Assembly (NCBI GenBank): GCA_949152475.1 | Contig: OX424555.1 | Location: 22,338,868 to 22,402,867, forward strand | Direction of reading: 5' to 3' | Source: Terebella lapidaria | Lineage: Eukaryota > Annelida > Polychaeta > Terebellida > Terebellidae | DNA: 64,000 nt | Shown here: positions 1 through 12,999 of the stretch, piece by piece | Position numbering within the stretch: position 1 is the stretch's first letter | Layout: the number at the start of each line of letters is the position of its first letter | The notes under the pieces: generated by a model | Told to the model about the DNA's origin: nothing | The model's input: only the letters and a program-made list of their open reading frames with translations | Database searches by the model: none | Program-made: the position numbers and the translations under genes

Positions 1-715
1 TGGTAACTGACACAGGTGAGGGCAGAGCCAAGTTAGCTTCTGGTTTGGGAATGGTCTGAGTGGTCAACGGTAATGTTCTCTTAAAAACATGGACCTGACA
101 AAGAGCCAAAACAGAGAAGATAGTTACCAATTTGGTAAAGATGTGTGCACATTTTGTAGTCTACACATTTTTGCAATATTTTTAGAGCAGGTAGAAGTTA
201 AAGCAGAGAACACCAGGTGCCGGCAGGGACCAGAGAAGAACTCAGCACATGTAGTACTTTGGGTCTTCGGTCTTACAAGTCTGGATAAAGTTTTATGCAA
301 ACTTTTCCCTGCCAACTTAGTACCCTCTCATATTTATGTAAAACACTAAAATTTTGAAACTGGAAATATGAAGTGTATAGTATAGGCAAAGGACAAGAGA
401 AATATCTCTATTGGGGGGTAACGGTTGGAGGGTCATGGATCAAACCAGCAGCCTTCACTCAGCCTCCTGCCCTCACCTTTTGATGTTCCAAACATTGCAT
501 CAAATAATGTACATGTACATGTATTATTACCTGAGTAATATTTTGTCATCTGTAATATGCAAATGTTTGGTGCAAGCAATCAATTAACCAGTCTGGTCAA
601 TTGCAACTAACTACGATGATGCAGACATGTTTGTTCACTTGATGAGCACTGTTGTAACCAATAGCAACAACATCCAGTCCCCCCAGCACCCGAGTGTCAT
701 ACTTACGCCACATAC
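1..715. other. Left edge of window, intron after exon D2
   Basis: This should be the intron following D2, with the next exon beyond the window. No minus-strand exon able to complete finger 5 was seen. ACATGTACATGTA words occur near 509-522. Confidence 0.5.
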
Positions 716-900
716 CTTGGTGACGTGGTGGTTGAGACTGGCCTCGGTGGCGAAGCGCCGGTCACAGGTCGAGCAGCAGTAGGGTTTCTTGTCGGAGTTT
801 GCGGCCCGGGAGTCGTGGTTTTTGAGGTGCTGCTGCAGGTTGGCCAGCTGAGCGAAAGCCTTCGTACACGTCTCCACAGTACACTTGTACGGACGCTCAC
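716..900 (-). CDS. ZNF384/362-like: Distal alternative exon D2: fingers 4 and 5 (partial), continues off the window
   Basis: A 185-nt exon. The acceptor is cccaccag|GTGAGC at 900 and the donor is ACCAAG|gtatgt at 716/715. The phase-1 entry completes the glycine of TGERPYKC. Finger 4 has the same six-residue CxxxxC spacing as the proximal finger 4 and a very similar helix (QLANLQQH versus QLSNLQSH). A longer linker (DSRAANSDKK) follows. Finger 5 then begins CSTC, its first ligand histidine is present (…ASLNHH), and the exon stops at VTK in phase 0, one or two residues before the second histidine. The coding sequence must therefore continue in another exon, and none is visible in 1-715. Confidence 0.92.
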
Positions 901-1644
901 CTGGTGGGCAGTTTTCCAACAAATATCTCGAAATTATTAATTTCTATCATTTTCTTGAGATTTGGCAGCATTTGATGCAATATTTGAACAGGTTGAAAAT
1001 TGTAAAAAAAAAGTTGTCATATTGATGACTGTGCGATATATTTTTCTGAAGTACAGTACCTATTTCGCAATACCTCACCAAAATGCTAGCACGAGTAACC
1101 TGGCAACCTTAGCACGTGTTCGCCCAACTTCGCCTGACGTAGCATCGTGCGATCTGATACTAGCCTTGTGTATGTGAGCATCGCTCGATGCTAGCATTGC
1201 TTCTTGGCACTGTGGCACACTAAAAGCATTTTGCATTTCGCATTTTTTTGTGAAGGTCATTATAAGCTCGCATACGCTTGCAAATACATGGTCGAGTGGT
1301 TTATAGACAGTCTGTATCATGTAGATCGTATGGGCAAATGCAGTGTTTAAGTTCAGTTAATATTAAAGTCCGTATTTGCGTCCGAAATAAAGGATGCGCG
1401 CATCTGTGCGAGACAATGCTCGCCTGTTCAACCAAGACGATTGCCTGATGCGATGGCATTCCGCCCACTGGTCGTACCATGCGAGTTGATGCTAGCATCA
1501 AGTTGCGCGTAATCGCACGGCCTAGCATTTAGCATATAACATTCACATGGCTACGTGAGGTTTTGCGAAATTGCTACTGTAGGTGTTGATCGGAGAAGCT
1601 GAACCAACATTTTCAACACAATGTGGATGAAATAGTTAAAGAAC
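901..1644 (-). other. Intron between distal exons D1 and D2 (744 nt)
   Basis: The donor gttctt is at 1644 and the acceptor cccaccag ends at 901. Much of the intron (1081-1530) may be a degenerate inverted-repeat insertion, described separately. Confidence 0.85.
1081..1530. mobile_element. Possible degenerate inverted-repeat element in the D1-D2 intron
   Basis: The left end begins AAATGCTAGCACG and the right end, reverse-complemented, begins AAATGCTAGGCCG. The interior is rich in GCATCG/CGATGC words, unlike the flanks. The termini share only about ten bases, so chance is possible. Confidence 0.3.
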
Positions 1645-1867
1645 CTGTGTGTATGCGCTGGTGTTGCTGGACGTGGGACAGCTGTTTGAAGGACTTCTCG
1701 CAGTAGTGGCAGTGGAACTTTCTGATGTTGGTGTGGACGAGCGAGTGCTGAGCGAGCTGCTGGGACGTGGGGAACGACTTGAAGCACTTGGGACACTTGT
1801 GACCCTTCTCCTCCATCCCGTGAACGTCCTTCGAGTGCCGCGTCATCTCCGACTTGTTCGGAAACTC
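1645..1867 (-). CDS. ZNF384/362-like: Distal alternative exon D1: fingers 1b-3 of a second zinc-finger cassette
   Basis: A 223-nt exon. The acceptor is tttgttgcag|GAGTTT at 1867 and the donor is CACACAG|gttctt at 1645/1644. It starts in phase 0 inside a zinc finger (EFPNKSEMTRH-SKDV-H) with no CxxC of its own, so it needs an upstream exon ending CxxC plus two residues. Exon 27604-27863 is exactly that. Joined to it, the finger has C-x2-C-x12-H-x4-H spacing, and the next two fingers (CPKC…H-x3-H and CHYC…H-x3-H) fall at the same residue numbers as fingers 2 and 3 of the proximal exon. The exon ends in phase 1 within the TGERPYKC linker. It could instead belong to a separate tandem gene whose first exons I have missed between 2 and 20 kb, but I found none. 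Confidence 0.92.
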
Positions 1868-2274
1868 CTGCAACAAAACAAAAACACAAACATACAAAAT
1901 CAGTTTATACGTAGTGGGTCATTTTATTTCTTCAAGGCACTCACAGTTGTGTCCCAAAAGTCATGATTCTATGTTTTCACAATAAAATTTATTACTGATT
2001 GAAATTGTTGAGGTTAAATATTTTGTTGAAATATGAGGTCACAGAGATTTTCTAAATACATGTTTGCAGTAGAACAAAGATAGAATACATTTTGTCAGCA
2101 GGTGTACCTGTATTTGCTCCATGTCAAAGTTTGTTCATATTTTCTCGTGTTTCCGTGATGTACATGAAATTGTTACTGATAACAAATTTGCAAATTGATA
2201 GTTTAAACATAGATTCTACAATTTATGGCACATCAGTGGTTCATATATAAATATGTATAATTCAGATCAAACAA

Positions 2275-2393
2275 AATTAACCTATCCCAAATCGAGGTAT
2301 TCTGCAAAAACGGTGCTATTGGCCAAAGACAAGTTTTCTGACGTAATTTGTGAAACTCTGACAACTTTTGGGGGCATTTGGGATAGGTCAATT
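2275..2393. mobile_element. 119-bp inverted-repeat element (MITE-like)
   Basis: AATTAACCTATCCCAAAT at 2275-2292 is mirrored by ATTTGGGATAGGTCAATT at 2376-2393, giving 18-bp termini with one mismatch. The interior is about 83 bp and non-coding. No target duplication was seen. Confidence 0.5.
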
Positions 2394-5300
2394 GTCGATG
2401 AGAGATGATGATGTTGATGGACAAAACTGCAATGAGAATAACTTATCACACAAATTGATCACAGGGGTGACATAATCCTTAATGTTCAAGCATTGTATAC
2501 TTTATTTAATGGTTCTGATACCTTGGGATGTGATACATGTAATAATGTTCCTCACAAGAATTGAACCATAAGCAGATGGTACATGTAAACTTTCTGAAAA
2601 CTTGTTTGCGTACCTCCAATCATCCGACTCGTATTCATGTACATGTAGTTATATTTATTGACCATACAGTTAGATTTCAATGACAGATTTCAATGTATTG
2701 ATTTAGTAATTTGAGATCATCTATGTATTATAACCATGTACATGATTCCATTCCAGTTAATACTAATGACTTAGAAGATTAAAATCTCCATATAATATAT
2801 ATATCTTTTATTTTATATGATCAAAAATCATAGTGAAATATTGAGAAATGTGCTAGCACTGAAATTTAATAAATAATTCATACTCCATTCCCCAGGTGTC
2901 AGCAGTGATGCTAGGTTATGACATAATATCATATAACAGTGTCTACGACAGCTGGCAGGGGGCAGCACACATGTTGGTTATTACATAGTGTACGCAGGGC
3001 AGACGGTGACACCGCTCTAACGTAACGCGTTACCGAAGGCTACAGGTAACAAAAACCCCGCCGAAAAACATGTAGCGCCAACTGGAGCGTGAAAACAGGT
3101 CAGCAGACAGAAGCTATACAGCATATCACGGTCCTGGTAAACATCACTGTCTGACTCAACAGCGCTCTCCATCAATTTCAACATAAAAAAACTACAAAAA
3201 GTTTATAAATAGATACATGTACTCAAATGCATTATACTATCAAAAACTGAACAAATAAGTACCTTTCAGGTGCTTCAATTATGTACTCTGTCAACTGAGT
3301 AAATGTACTATGCTGTAATGCTTTTAAATCTATACGTGTGTACATATACTGTGAATTAGGTGACTAATTGAATATATTCTCATCTACTTTCATCAATAAT
3401 GTCTGGGTGATATGAACAGTTACTATCTGTATTAAAATGGTGATAGTCTTTCTTTTAAGCTCATCATGATTTATGTAGGTGGGTGTGTACTGTACGTGTT
3501 ACTTCATTCATTCAATATTAAATACATGCTTCAGTCTGTCTAACTGAAACAAGAACACCTGAGGTTTCACAAACATAATATCATAAAAATGCACTACCTC
3601 GCTTATTGCGTGGTACCGGTTTTTTCTTTACATGTATGAGAGGTACGAGTCTATCACACTATTTTATTGCCGTGATTTCCTGTTATTTATATCTTGTTTA
3701 TTAACTTGATTAAGAAACACCCCACATATCATGCACATAGATCATATGAATCACACCTGTGTTTTCAATAACATATTTCGTGAATGAATTAAACTTGATA
3801 TTTACACAAACAGAATATATTATGTTTAATGGTGTTTATAGATCACAATAGATACATTGATATTTGTGAGCTAGGCATCTAACATGATACACATGGTATG
3901 AGCCTAATTTTTTTCATAGATATTTGACGCATCTGTTCATAACGCTTATGGTATAACATAGGGTTACTGAATATGGAAGAATCATATATCATATATGCAC
4001 ATGGTAGTTTGAAAATATAATAGTTGAATTTCCAAGAACTGTCACATTAACTTGATGTATTTTAGTACTGTCACCCCTAACAGCTGGGCATCACACTATT
4101 CAGGGAATTGGTCAAAACAGCAAAACCTAATATTTGTTCCCACTCAAACATGTCAAATGAAAGCAGATACATGTACATGTATAGGTATTATCTTGTACAA
4201 GTTGCAACACACCAACAATTGGTGTGTTAATTGCAATCACAACACAAAAACCGGTGAAATCACCTGATGGCTATCATCCCCAATCAAGACTCACAATAAA
4301 AAATAATTTTCTTACCTGAGACAATCTTCTTGAAGTTGGCAAAATGTTCTCGTTTAAAAAAACAGGGGAATAATTTTTCTTACACATAGAAAATGATACA
4401 ACTGTCAAGACTACCTGTATTTTTCTTATTACTAGAGAGATGCATTGATTGGGCACTCGTTTTATGGAGGTGAAATAGAAAAAAAATAGCCATGAAAATG
4501 ATACTATCACCAAGCTGTTTGCCTGAAATAAAAAAAAAATACCAAAGTCCTTTGTCTAGTTGTCTAGAGCTATAATAAGAAATTGATAAGAAAACATCAG
4601 CTCAAAATTAGAAACAATTTTTGTAGTAACAAGATTTTTTTTTCTATATAAATCAAATCATTTTGAGAAATATTTTCTTAAAAAAGAGGACCTACAGTAC
4701 CAAAGCCTGGAAGTGACATGAAAAAAGAAAGAATCTGACTCGGTGGATTACTAATCTGTCCAAGCAAATTACTAACATTAAACAAAACAAATGTGTAAAA
4801 TCGCCAAGTCGATTAAGCAGATTTATAACATCTTAAGCTATGGTTTAATAAGTAATAGCCAGTGCTATTCGCCATAGAGAATTGGTACGTATTACGCCGT
4901 GGTGAATCACTTTTTTTTGGGTGTCATGTCATCAATACGCTTCCATAGAAAACCCATGAGACAACATCATACTTTAGAAGTTTATTTACATAAATGTTAG
5001 TAATTCACTCAGGCAGATTAGTAATCTTCATGATGGCTTTCAAATGAATTCAATCCCTGGGTATACGTAATTTTATTTCCTGTATTACAAGTTCTGATTG
5101 ATTCTCACAATTTGCGTAACTGTCACCCCCAGGAGCCCTTTCCCCCAGGCATGTCTCCAGGGCAACTACTGTAGGCAGTCTCCAGTTAGCGCAAAGCTCA
5201 GTCACATGTGTGCAGTTTCCCCTGACAACATGCAGACTTGCATAGGTTTTTTTTCTCCTCCCTTGAATATTTTGTAATGTGGAGATGCCAACTGTGCCAA

Positions 5301-8300
5301 ATGAGATGAACCTAGAAATCGGCAGCCTGTGCAGAGAAATCCGCACAAACAGAAAATCTCAGCAATAACATACACTGATGGAAAAAAAATTAATTGGCGT
5401 TTTTGAATTGGATTTTTTTATTGTGTGTGGGTAATGAAATGTTTTCCAAGATGAATTCTCAAGGTTATCTGATTTCTAATTGAATTCCTCCGCGCCATTT
5501 TTGCTACATGTATTAAATCCAAAAGTATATTAATATAGACAGCTTTATAATTTTGGTTCAGCATTGATTCACATGTATAGAATTTGCATTTATAAATAAC
5601 ACAATATCTTGTACAAACAGTAGGAAGATCTAGATAACTTTGCGGAACAATAAAGGACAATGGCCCATGTGCCGCACACACGGTCTCCTTCACGCAGACA
5701 GAGCACAAAGTCCATACAGTGTTATACAAATATGACAGGCATACATGTACATACACGGATCTCATATCAACAATATTGCTTTTTATCAGAACCAAATTGA
5801 GACCATGATGGCACTTCACAGTATTGAGAACACTACATTCAATCATTGGAAAATTGGCTACTCTATATGCCTGTAGTCATCCTGACATTGCAAGTGATTC
5901 AACATATTATAATAATGTTACTGCAATAATTTCATAGAAATAGAATATAACAGAAATAGAAACATGTACACTTCAACTGAAGAATTTCTATTGACCTAAA
6001 TACGATGTATGGTGTAATGCTGGTATATTTTTTTTTATCGAGAACCCAAATCAATCCCCCATCATTTTTGTTTTACCTCATCACTACATGTATATCTGCA
6101 CAACAAAACATGGTTGCGTTTGATGTCTTTATTTCTTTGGTCTAATTACTAGGAAAATGTTTTAAAAAGGAGGATTGATTTTATAAATATAAGGACAAAT
6201 CCTAATTTGGAGATATAACTTAAAAAATATTTTGGCTGGATCAATAATTTTGACTGAATGATCAGTTGTCAGATGAGTAGACTTTTTTTCTCGACTGGAC
6301 GAGCATATTCACGGGCGTTTTTAGCAAGAATAACAAAATACATGTACCTCTGATAACTAAGAAATGGCAGCCGGTACAGCCCAGTTAGACACCACACGTC
6401 TTGTGCTAATTAATGTGGACAATTAAGTGATAAAGAATATTACTCCAATATTTACCATTGCTAATGCCTTATCTCACAGTAGGAGCCAGCCAACACCGTG
6501 TCATGTACTGCACAAAAAACATTGATCAGTGCACATAATTTCATTGTACAAACCATGAATAATTCATTGTTCTTCACAAATCAACACAAGTTTGCTGTTT
6601 CAAATGTGTCCTGGTTTTGTGCCATGGTGGTTCGCCCTCCATATTTGCATTTATAAAAACAAATACAAGAAGCACTTGAGAGATGCTACAATATTCAGAA
6701 AGAAGTCATAATTTAAATTTTAATAAGTGTATTATCTCAAATAGTCTCAAAATACTTTTATTTTACTTTTATCAAATTATCTCAAAATACTTTTATTTTT
6801 TTACCATCATATGGTCAAGAAAATTATGGCATACATGTATAATCTTACGCATGCATGCAAATGGTATAAAGTTTCATATTTCTAATAATAAATATTGAAA
6901 TCAATGACATGAATTTTTTTTTAATTTCATAATATGCCAGTAAAAACTAGCTATTTATTTGAGATAGGAGTTCACGTTTTTGATATTTTCCCCCCAAGGA
7001 ACTGTGTTACTCAAGAGGTGGGTCAATCAATCATCAGACAAACCAAGCAATACAGCATGCACGTATATAGATCTGTATGCTCTCAACTCCCGGCAGACCT
7101 GCTTCTAAACCAGACAGCCTCCATTATGTAACCCAGTAATAAGTCCAAGCGCGTCTTCTCCCTGTACAGCCCAGCATCGCCCTGCCCTGCCCTCGCACGC
7201 TCGTAACGGAGCTTCTCACAGGTTTAATCTATTTTATGTGGTGCGAGTGTTCTTCAAGTTTTTTATTTTATTTTATTTTTTTAGCGAAGTTCTGCTCCTG
7301 TTATGTAACTGGTTTACCCGTAATAATGTAATCTGCACTGAAGTGAAGTAACTATATCGTGAGAGAAATACATCTGCAGACATTAACAATTCATACACAC
7401 TGACCTGGAAGGAGGATGAGGGGGGGGGGGGGGGTCAATGAAGACCAACATCTCACTATCATTAGCAAAAATATGTTGACTTTTATTTGAATTTACCTGT
7501 GAGACCAGAATAGATTATGAAAGAAAAGTATACATGTATAGTGGAGATCTAGCATGACGAATGCTGCCAAAAATACTTAAATTGGCAACAAGTCAAATGT
7601 TTGAAAGAATTTTATTCATGATGGAGAGAGAACCAGGAAGCAGAATAGGAAGTGGTCATATTTTTTTGAACATAAAAACAAATGATGTGTATCATAGGAG
7701 TTGTTTGTCACTGTTTAAAGTAGCATCAATGGTCTTGACCGTCCTACTCAATTGCCATCAGATCCTGTAACTGGTGATTTATGTCAACAACATTTTCATA
7801 GTTGGACCAAAACATAGTACCAAGGGTGCTGTACGTGTACCTTTTAAAACGGCAATGTATGATTCGTTCTTTCACAGTATAAATCCTAAAAACTACATAA
7901 TAGGACTCCAATAGGTTACTGGACCACGGCTTCAAATTGAAACCTTATCATGAATCCAATGAAGTGTCAAAATCATGAAACATCAGTTCAAGGGCCGCCA
8001 AAGTCCAAAAAAGGTACATGTAGTTTTCGCCAAGAATGGCTGTTTTGACCTTTCAATGTCATTCCCATTCGAATGAGCCAATATCTAAGCTCTATTTTTG
8101 AGCATTCTAGAAGTAAATATACATCTAGAGCTCCATTATAATGGAAAAAGCCACTTAAGTCCAAGAAACTTTTTTTCAAAGGCAAATTTTTTTCATTTTT
8201 ACCACAGGGGAATGGATCCAAACACATAGTGACTTGATTTCCGACGAATTTTTTTTTGCCTACCGACTCCTCGGTAAGTCAGAATGGCTGCCACATGCAG

Positions 8301-8588
8301 ATCAATGATTCAGGGGCAACCGAATTAAAACACATCATATAGGTAGGTACACATGGCCGTCCAATCCAAAACTATACATTTTTCATCGAAAGCAGCCTCT
8401 ATTTTGAGAAAAAAACAACAAACAACAAACTGATTCCGTGAAAAAAGGAAAACAAATCGAAGGTAATCAACATAAGAGATACAATACTCTAATTTCCAAA
8501 AAAAAACTTCCGACAGGACAACCCATGTTGATGAAAGGACGAGGGACAATGTCGAACGAAAACCCATGACTACGTAGCTTCTCCACCA

Positions 8589-8888
8589 ATACTGTATTGG
8601 TCCTAATAGTGGCACGTGCCCTAATAGTAGAGCTCCCCCTTCTTTTCCCAAAAAATATTCGATTTTTGTAACCTTGTAACTGACTTAACATCTTTCTAAT
8701 AAGATCTTGAAGTCTTCCAATCCACATAATTATGTTATTTGAATCATAATAAAGGGGATTGAAGGCTATAGGTGTATTATTCAGTGATTTTCTTAATTTT
8801 GACCCTAAGTTTGAAGTCATTTTTGCGCACGCTGCTGCAGGAGGTCTTGCTTTGGCTCGCCGTGCTACTATTAGGACCAATACGGTAT
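8589..8888. mobile_element. MITE copy A (about 300 bp)
   Basis: The termini share GTATTGGTCCTAATAG in inverted orientation, and a GGCACGTGCC palindrome lies just inside the left end. The interior is clearly similar to 59170-59450, including words such as GGATTGAAGGCTATAGG, and to the right end of 11125-11432. No coding capacity. Confidence 0.85.
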
Positions 8889-10001
8889 GCACTGGAAATG
8901 AGCCGGCATATAAGCACAGCTGATGCTGTAACAGGACTGGTTCTAATCATGATTACTCAGCGTGCTGTGCTCGTATTCAGGTCAAAATAAAAGCACCCTG
9001 TACATGGCTATTGGCAGAGTACATGTATGCAATGTGACATTTGATGAAAGTGATTACATTTTATATTGGGAATATGGTACCATTTGCATGGAATACACAC
9101 ACAATTATTCATCAGTTTATTTTTGTTCCGTCGTAACATACGAGTTCTCACTGACCAGGAGTTTTGCGTCGTCCTGCATGTCACATACAATTATATCACC
9201 ATTACTGCTTCAACATTGTCCAAAAACCAACTTCATCTGTAAGCACTAACTAGTGTACCAGCATTTATTGCATAAAGGTCTACCATCCGAAATATATACC
9301 TAAATGTATTTCTGGTGCCACTCCTCTGATGTTGCATGAAAATAGCCAGTAAATTGAAATTATATATCTGATGAAAGACTATGCCTTCCCCCAGGAAATA
9401 ATGTTGACACCATCCCTCTCTGTACACTCGTAGTCTCTTTATTACCTTCAACATTAATACCAGTAACACTGTGGTACTACAGAAGTGTAGCCCCAGTACA
9501 ATGGAATATCACGATTTAAAAACAACCGTAGTATCAGATAACTGCCCTCAAACCAGATTGTTATTATGATTACATCTCGTATTCAGCTGTAGAGTCTTTA
9601 TTCTCAAGAAAATTTAATTATTGCAATGCTATGAAGTTCTTGCTCTGTAATATAATGTACAGTAAAATACTAGAGGCTACTTTGAAAGATTCATTTTGAG
9701 CTCCTGTGGCATAACAAATCTTCAAATTAAAATCCCAGTGGTATAAGAGCAAATTCTGTGTCCAGCAATCACCCAAAGGTCCCGAGAACATGGCTACATA
9801 CGACAGGACTGTGTAACCATGGTTACATGCTGCAGGATCCTGAAAAGACCACAATAGATGTCGATCTACAACTTCGTGACTAGCTCTTTAGTTACAAAGG
9901 TATCACATTCTGATCAAAATTCAAAAATGACCAAAATTCACCCATAAAAGGTGTGCAGGAGAAAAGTTTCTAATGGCGTGATGGTTAAGCCCTTCTCCAC
10001 C

Positions 10002-10163
10002 TGCACCATCTTGCACATGACGGCCCAAGTATCGTATCCTGCGCCTTTCTCTATATTCAATAAGGATTTAAAAGGTGAGAGACGGATTAAATGGCATTCA
10101 TTTAGTGGCCGAGTAGTATTGAGGCGCAGCGTATGATATTTGGGCCCACATGGCCGAGGTGCA
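10002..10163. mobile_element. 162-bp inverted-repeat element
   Basis: The left arm contains GGCCCAAGTATCGTATCCTG followed by CGCCT. The reverse complement of the right arm reads GGCCCAAATATCATACGCTG followed by CGCCT. The arms extend imperfectly to about 45 bp around a loop of about 75 bp. It is MITE-like, with no second copy recognised. Confidence 0.5.
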
Positions 10164-11124
10164 TCACATAGGCCTACAAATGCATTTTTTCTGGGAACAT
10201 GACTTTTTACTCGGTTTGACCAAGTTTCTCGACTTGCCTATATTTACCAAACGCTAGTGAATTTCTACATGTATGAAAGCAAACAGGTTTAGTTTTTCAA
10301 CTTTATAACAGAGATCAATAGATGTATGTCAATTTATGTCAAGACCCATTACAATTCATCAATCAATGTTTCCACATATATTCAATCTAACCTATTTTGA
10401 AATCCTCCCCATGGCAAACCTCACGCCGGAAAAACTGTTTATTTGCTTTTCTTTTGCGCCATGAAAAAAAATATCGCGCCACAAGAGGGCAAAAAAAACC
10501 CCAACCCACGAGCACTTGATTGAAGACCAAAAAAATGTTGGCTAAAAAACAGGACAAGAACTTGGCAAACCATGCGCGGTATGCATACAAGTTTTATTGA
10601 GTTTTGGGTTGTTTCATACCACTGTTCTCTTCAGGTTGGATTTTCGTGGTGTTGAAATTTTACACTACTAGTAACACCGCTTCTCTTCCCTCCTCCCACT
10701 ACACAGCACATCCCTGTAACACTTGTACCATACATCACATCCCTTCTCAAATGTATAATAATCAAATACGGACAGACGCTATGTGACCAGCAATCCTTAT
10801 TAATTAAAGAAGTGAAGTGTAATTTGGATGCAATGCAATCCATGTATCATGACTATCACAGCACAAATTGTGCAGGACGGAAATGGAAAAAGTTGTACTG
10901 TAGTACATGTACTAATATTTTCTGACCACAATCATATTTTCACTCCTCAGAGACAGAGTGCTAATTTACTTAAGTCCTGAACACAAAACTCTCGTGTGTT
11001 AACCCACCATTATAAACAGTAATATTTTCTGAATGTCTTGTATGATGCCATTTTTATCTGAACTAGGAACACATCAACCAAAGTAAACGATTAGGTATTG
11101 GAATAAAAAGGTCGTGAAGCTGGT

Positions 11125-11432
11125 ATACTGTATTGGTCCGAACAGAAATGCAGTTCTCTAATGCAAGACTTTCAATATTAGCACGTGAGAAAATAGGTGA
11201 AATTTGAGACATCTTCAAGAAGACATTGATATAATACATGTACATATACAGTGTTCATTATGTGCTAATTTGGAGCAATTAGCCTAAATATGCTGTACAA
11301 ATTAATATGAGACCCTACTATAATAAAATAAGGACATTTATGAAGTGAAGAACGTGGCATTTTTTCTACAGAAAGGGGGGGGGGGGAATTCTTCTTTTAG
11401 GGCACGTGCTGCTATTAGGACCATTACGTTAT
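11125..11432. mobile_element. Degraded MITE copy C
   Basis: It begins ATACTGTATTGGTCC and ends with CTATTAGGACC and an ATTACGTTAT tail. The right end with GGGCACGTG matches the left end of copy A in reverse orientation. The middle no longer matches, and a poly-G run sits inside. Confidence 0.6.
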
Positions 11433-12999
11433 GCATTGTGAGTCACTGAGTATATATGTAGCTATCTTTAGGTCTGGTGCATAATTCAAATAAAGAATAG
11501 AATTGAACAGAAAACAATTTGTCGTTCAGCTATATTGAGACATGTGTAGACTGTATTGTATTAATGTTGATCAGTTTTTTGTGTCAATGTGTGTGCATCC
11601 ATGAGACGAAAACACATGAACAGTACAAGACGGTATATATAGATCTGTCTTTATTCACATAAAAGCTTGGAGCTAACAGCAAGCGACCAGACACTTACAG
11701 AAATGTTAGATATAGCTAGACAAAAAATGGGAAAAACCCAATAACAACAGATGACAATTGGAGTTCGCATTCTATCTACGTTAATTAGACGGGTCTCAAC
11801 CTTTCCCAGGTCACCACCATTAACCAATACACAAACTCTCCACGTAACACTCATGTCTTCTATATGTAAATATATATATATATGTATGGACATTTGCGGC
11901 TACAGAATTGACACAGGACACATTTAATCTTTAAGATATATCAATATGTATAGATGTACATCTCCCATTCGGAAAACAAAATGTTTTGTATAAACTGCAT
12001 CACAATACCATCTAAGGTATATCGCTGCACCATGTGCTTTTTGTTTTTAACAATATACAAGATAATTTCCAAGTGTGAGAAGATCAATAAAATTGTAAAA
12101 CCCAAAAGTGTAAAAGTCTACATCAGGAACCAGCCAATATGCAAGCATTCCATGCTTTATGAACCTAGGAGCTGGTCAGGTGGGACCGGTTCAGTGACCA
12201 CCTCGAGGACCACCCTGTCTGTCACACCACCCACACCAACAGGTGTCTGCACTCTAGCTTTTTTTAGCCATGAAGCTTCCGAGGCGAAACATGGTGGACA
12301 TGTAAGATGCATACGTATGTTACACGAGTATGCGTGTGATGATGAGATGTGGTGGTACATGAGTTGTGGTGTGACAGACAAGTCAGATACAGGGGCTTGT
12401 GATTGAGTCAACAACTGGGACAATTACCTTGTGAATATTACTCTGAAAACCATACACCTCCCACCCCAAGGAACCAAACAGATAGGAGTTCCATATGGTC
12501 TCTCCCCCCACAACACGACAGGAGTCAATGGTCAGTTGGTCAAGGTCATACATGAACAAGGTTAAAGACATAACGCTATAATCTACATCAATGAGTAATG
12601 CCCAAGGTGAACTCGAGTGGAAATTTCACAATTTCCAAATCAAGGACTTGGTCGGTTCAGTGCCACGTGAGAAGCTAATTGCTGACTTATCATTGTTCGC
12701 GTGTGTCCTGACAGCTCTACAATGGTGTGTCGAAGTGAGGGATCAAATATCCACGCAGCTGGCAGAACAATAGCATTACGAAAGGTCAAGTGTCGCCTTT
12801 GCTTCTGCAATCAAATCTCAGCAGAATCTGCCACCCAGTTGAACACATGATATGTCCATGTTCTGTAGAACACATGGCGTGGTGTAGCGCTACCCCAAGA
12901 CCCAGGGTCTCATACCCCTGGGAGCCATCTGATGACTTGAGGCCCTAACAAGCTGTGCTCAGAACTGACCGTGATTGTACACACATTATAGACGTGCCA

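Noticed and set aside
8467-8892. 141-codon minus-strand open frame
   Set aside because: It lies mostly across MITE copy A and has no counterpart of similar length in copy B.
12165-12253. Exon-like 89-nt minus-strand segment between AG and GT signals with a protein-like open frame (RVQTPVGVGG…)
   Set aside because: Entry phase 2 and exit phase 1 do not fit the phase-0 junctions of this gene, the acceptor and donor are weak, and no domain is recognisable.
12591-12773. 60-codon plus-strand open frame with protein-like composition
   Set aside because: Too short, with no domain, splice context or neighbour to support it; such frames are expected by chance in 64 kb.
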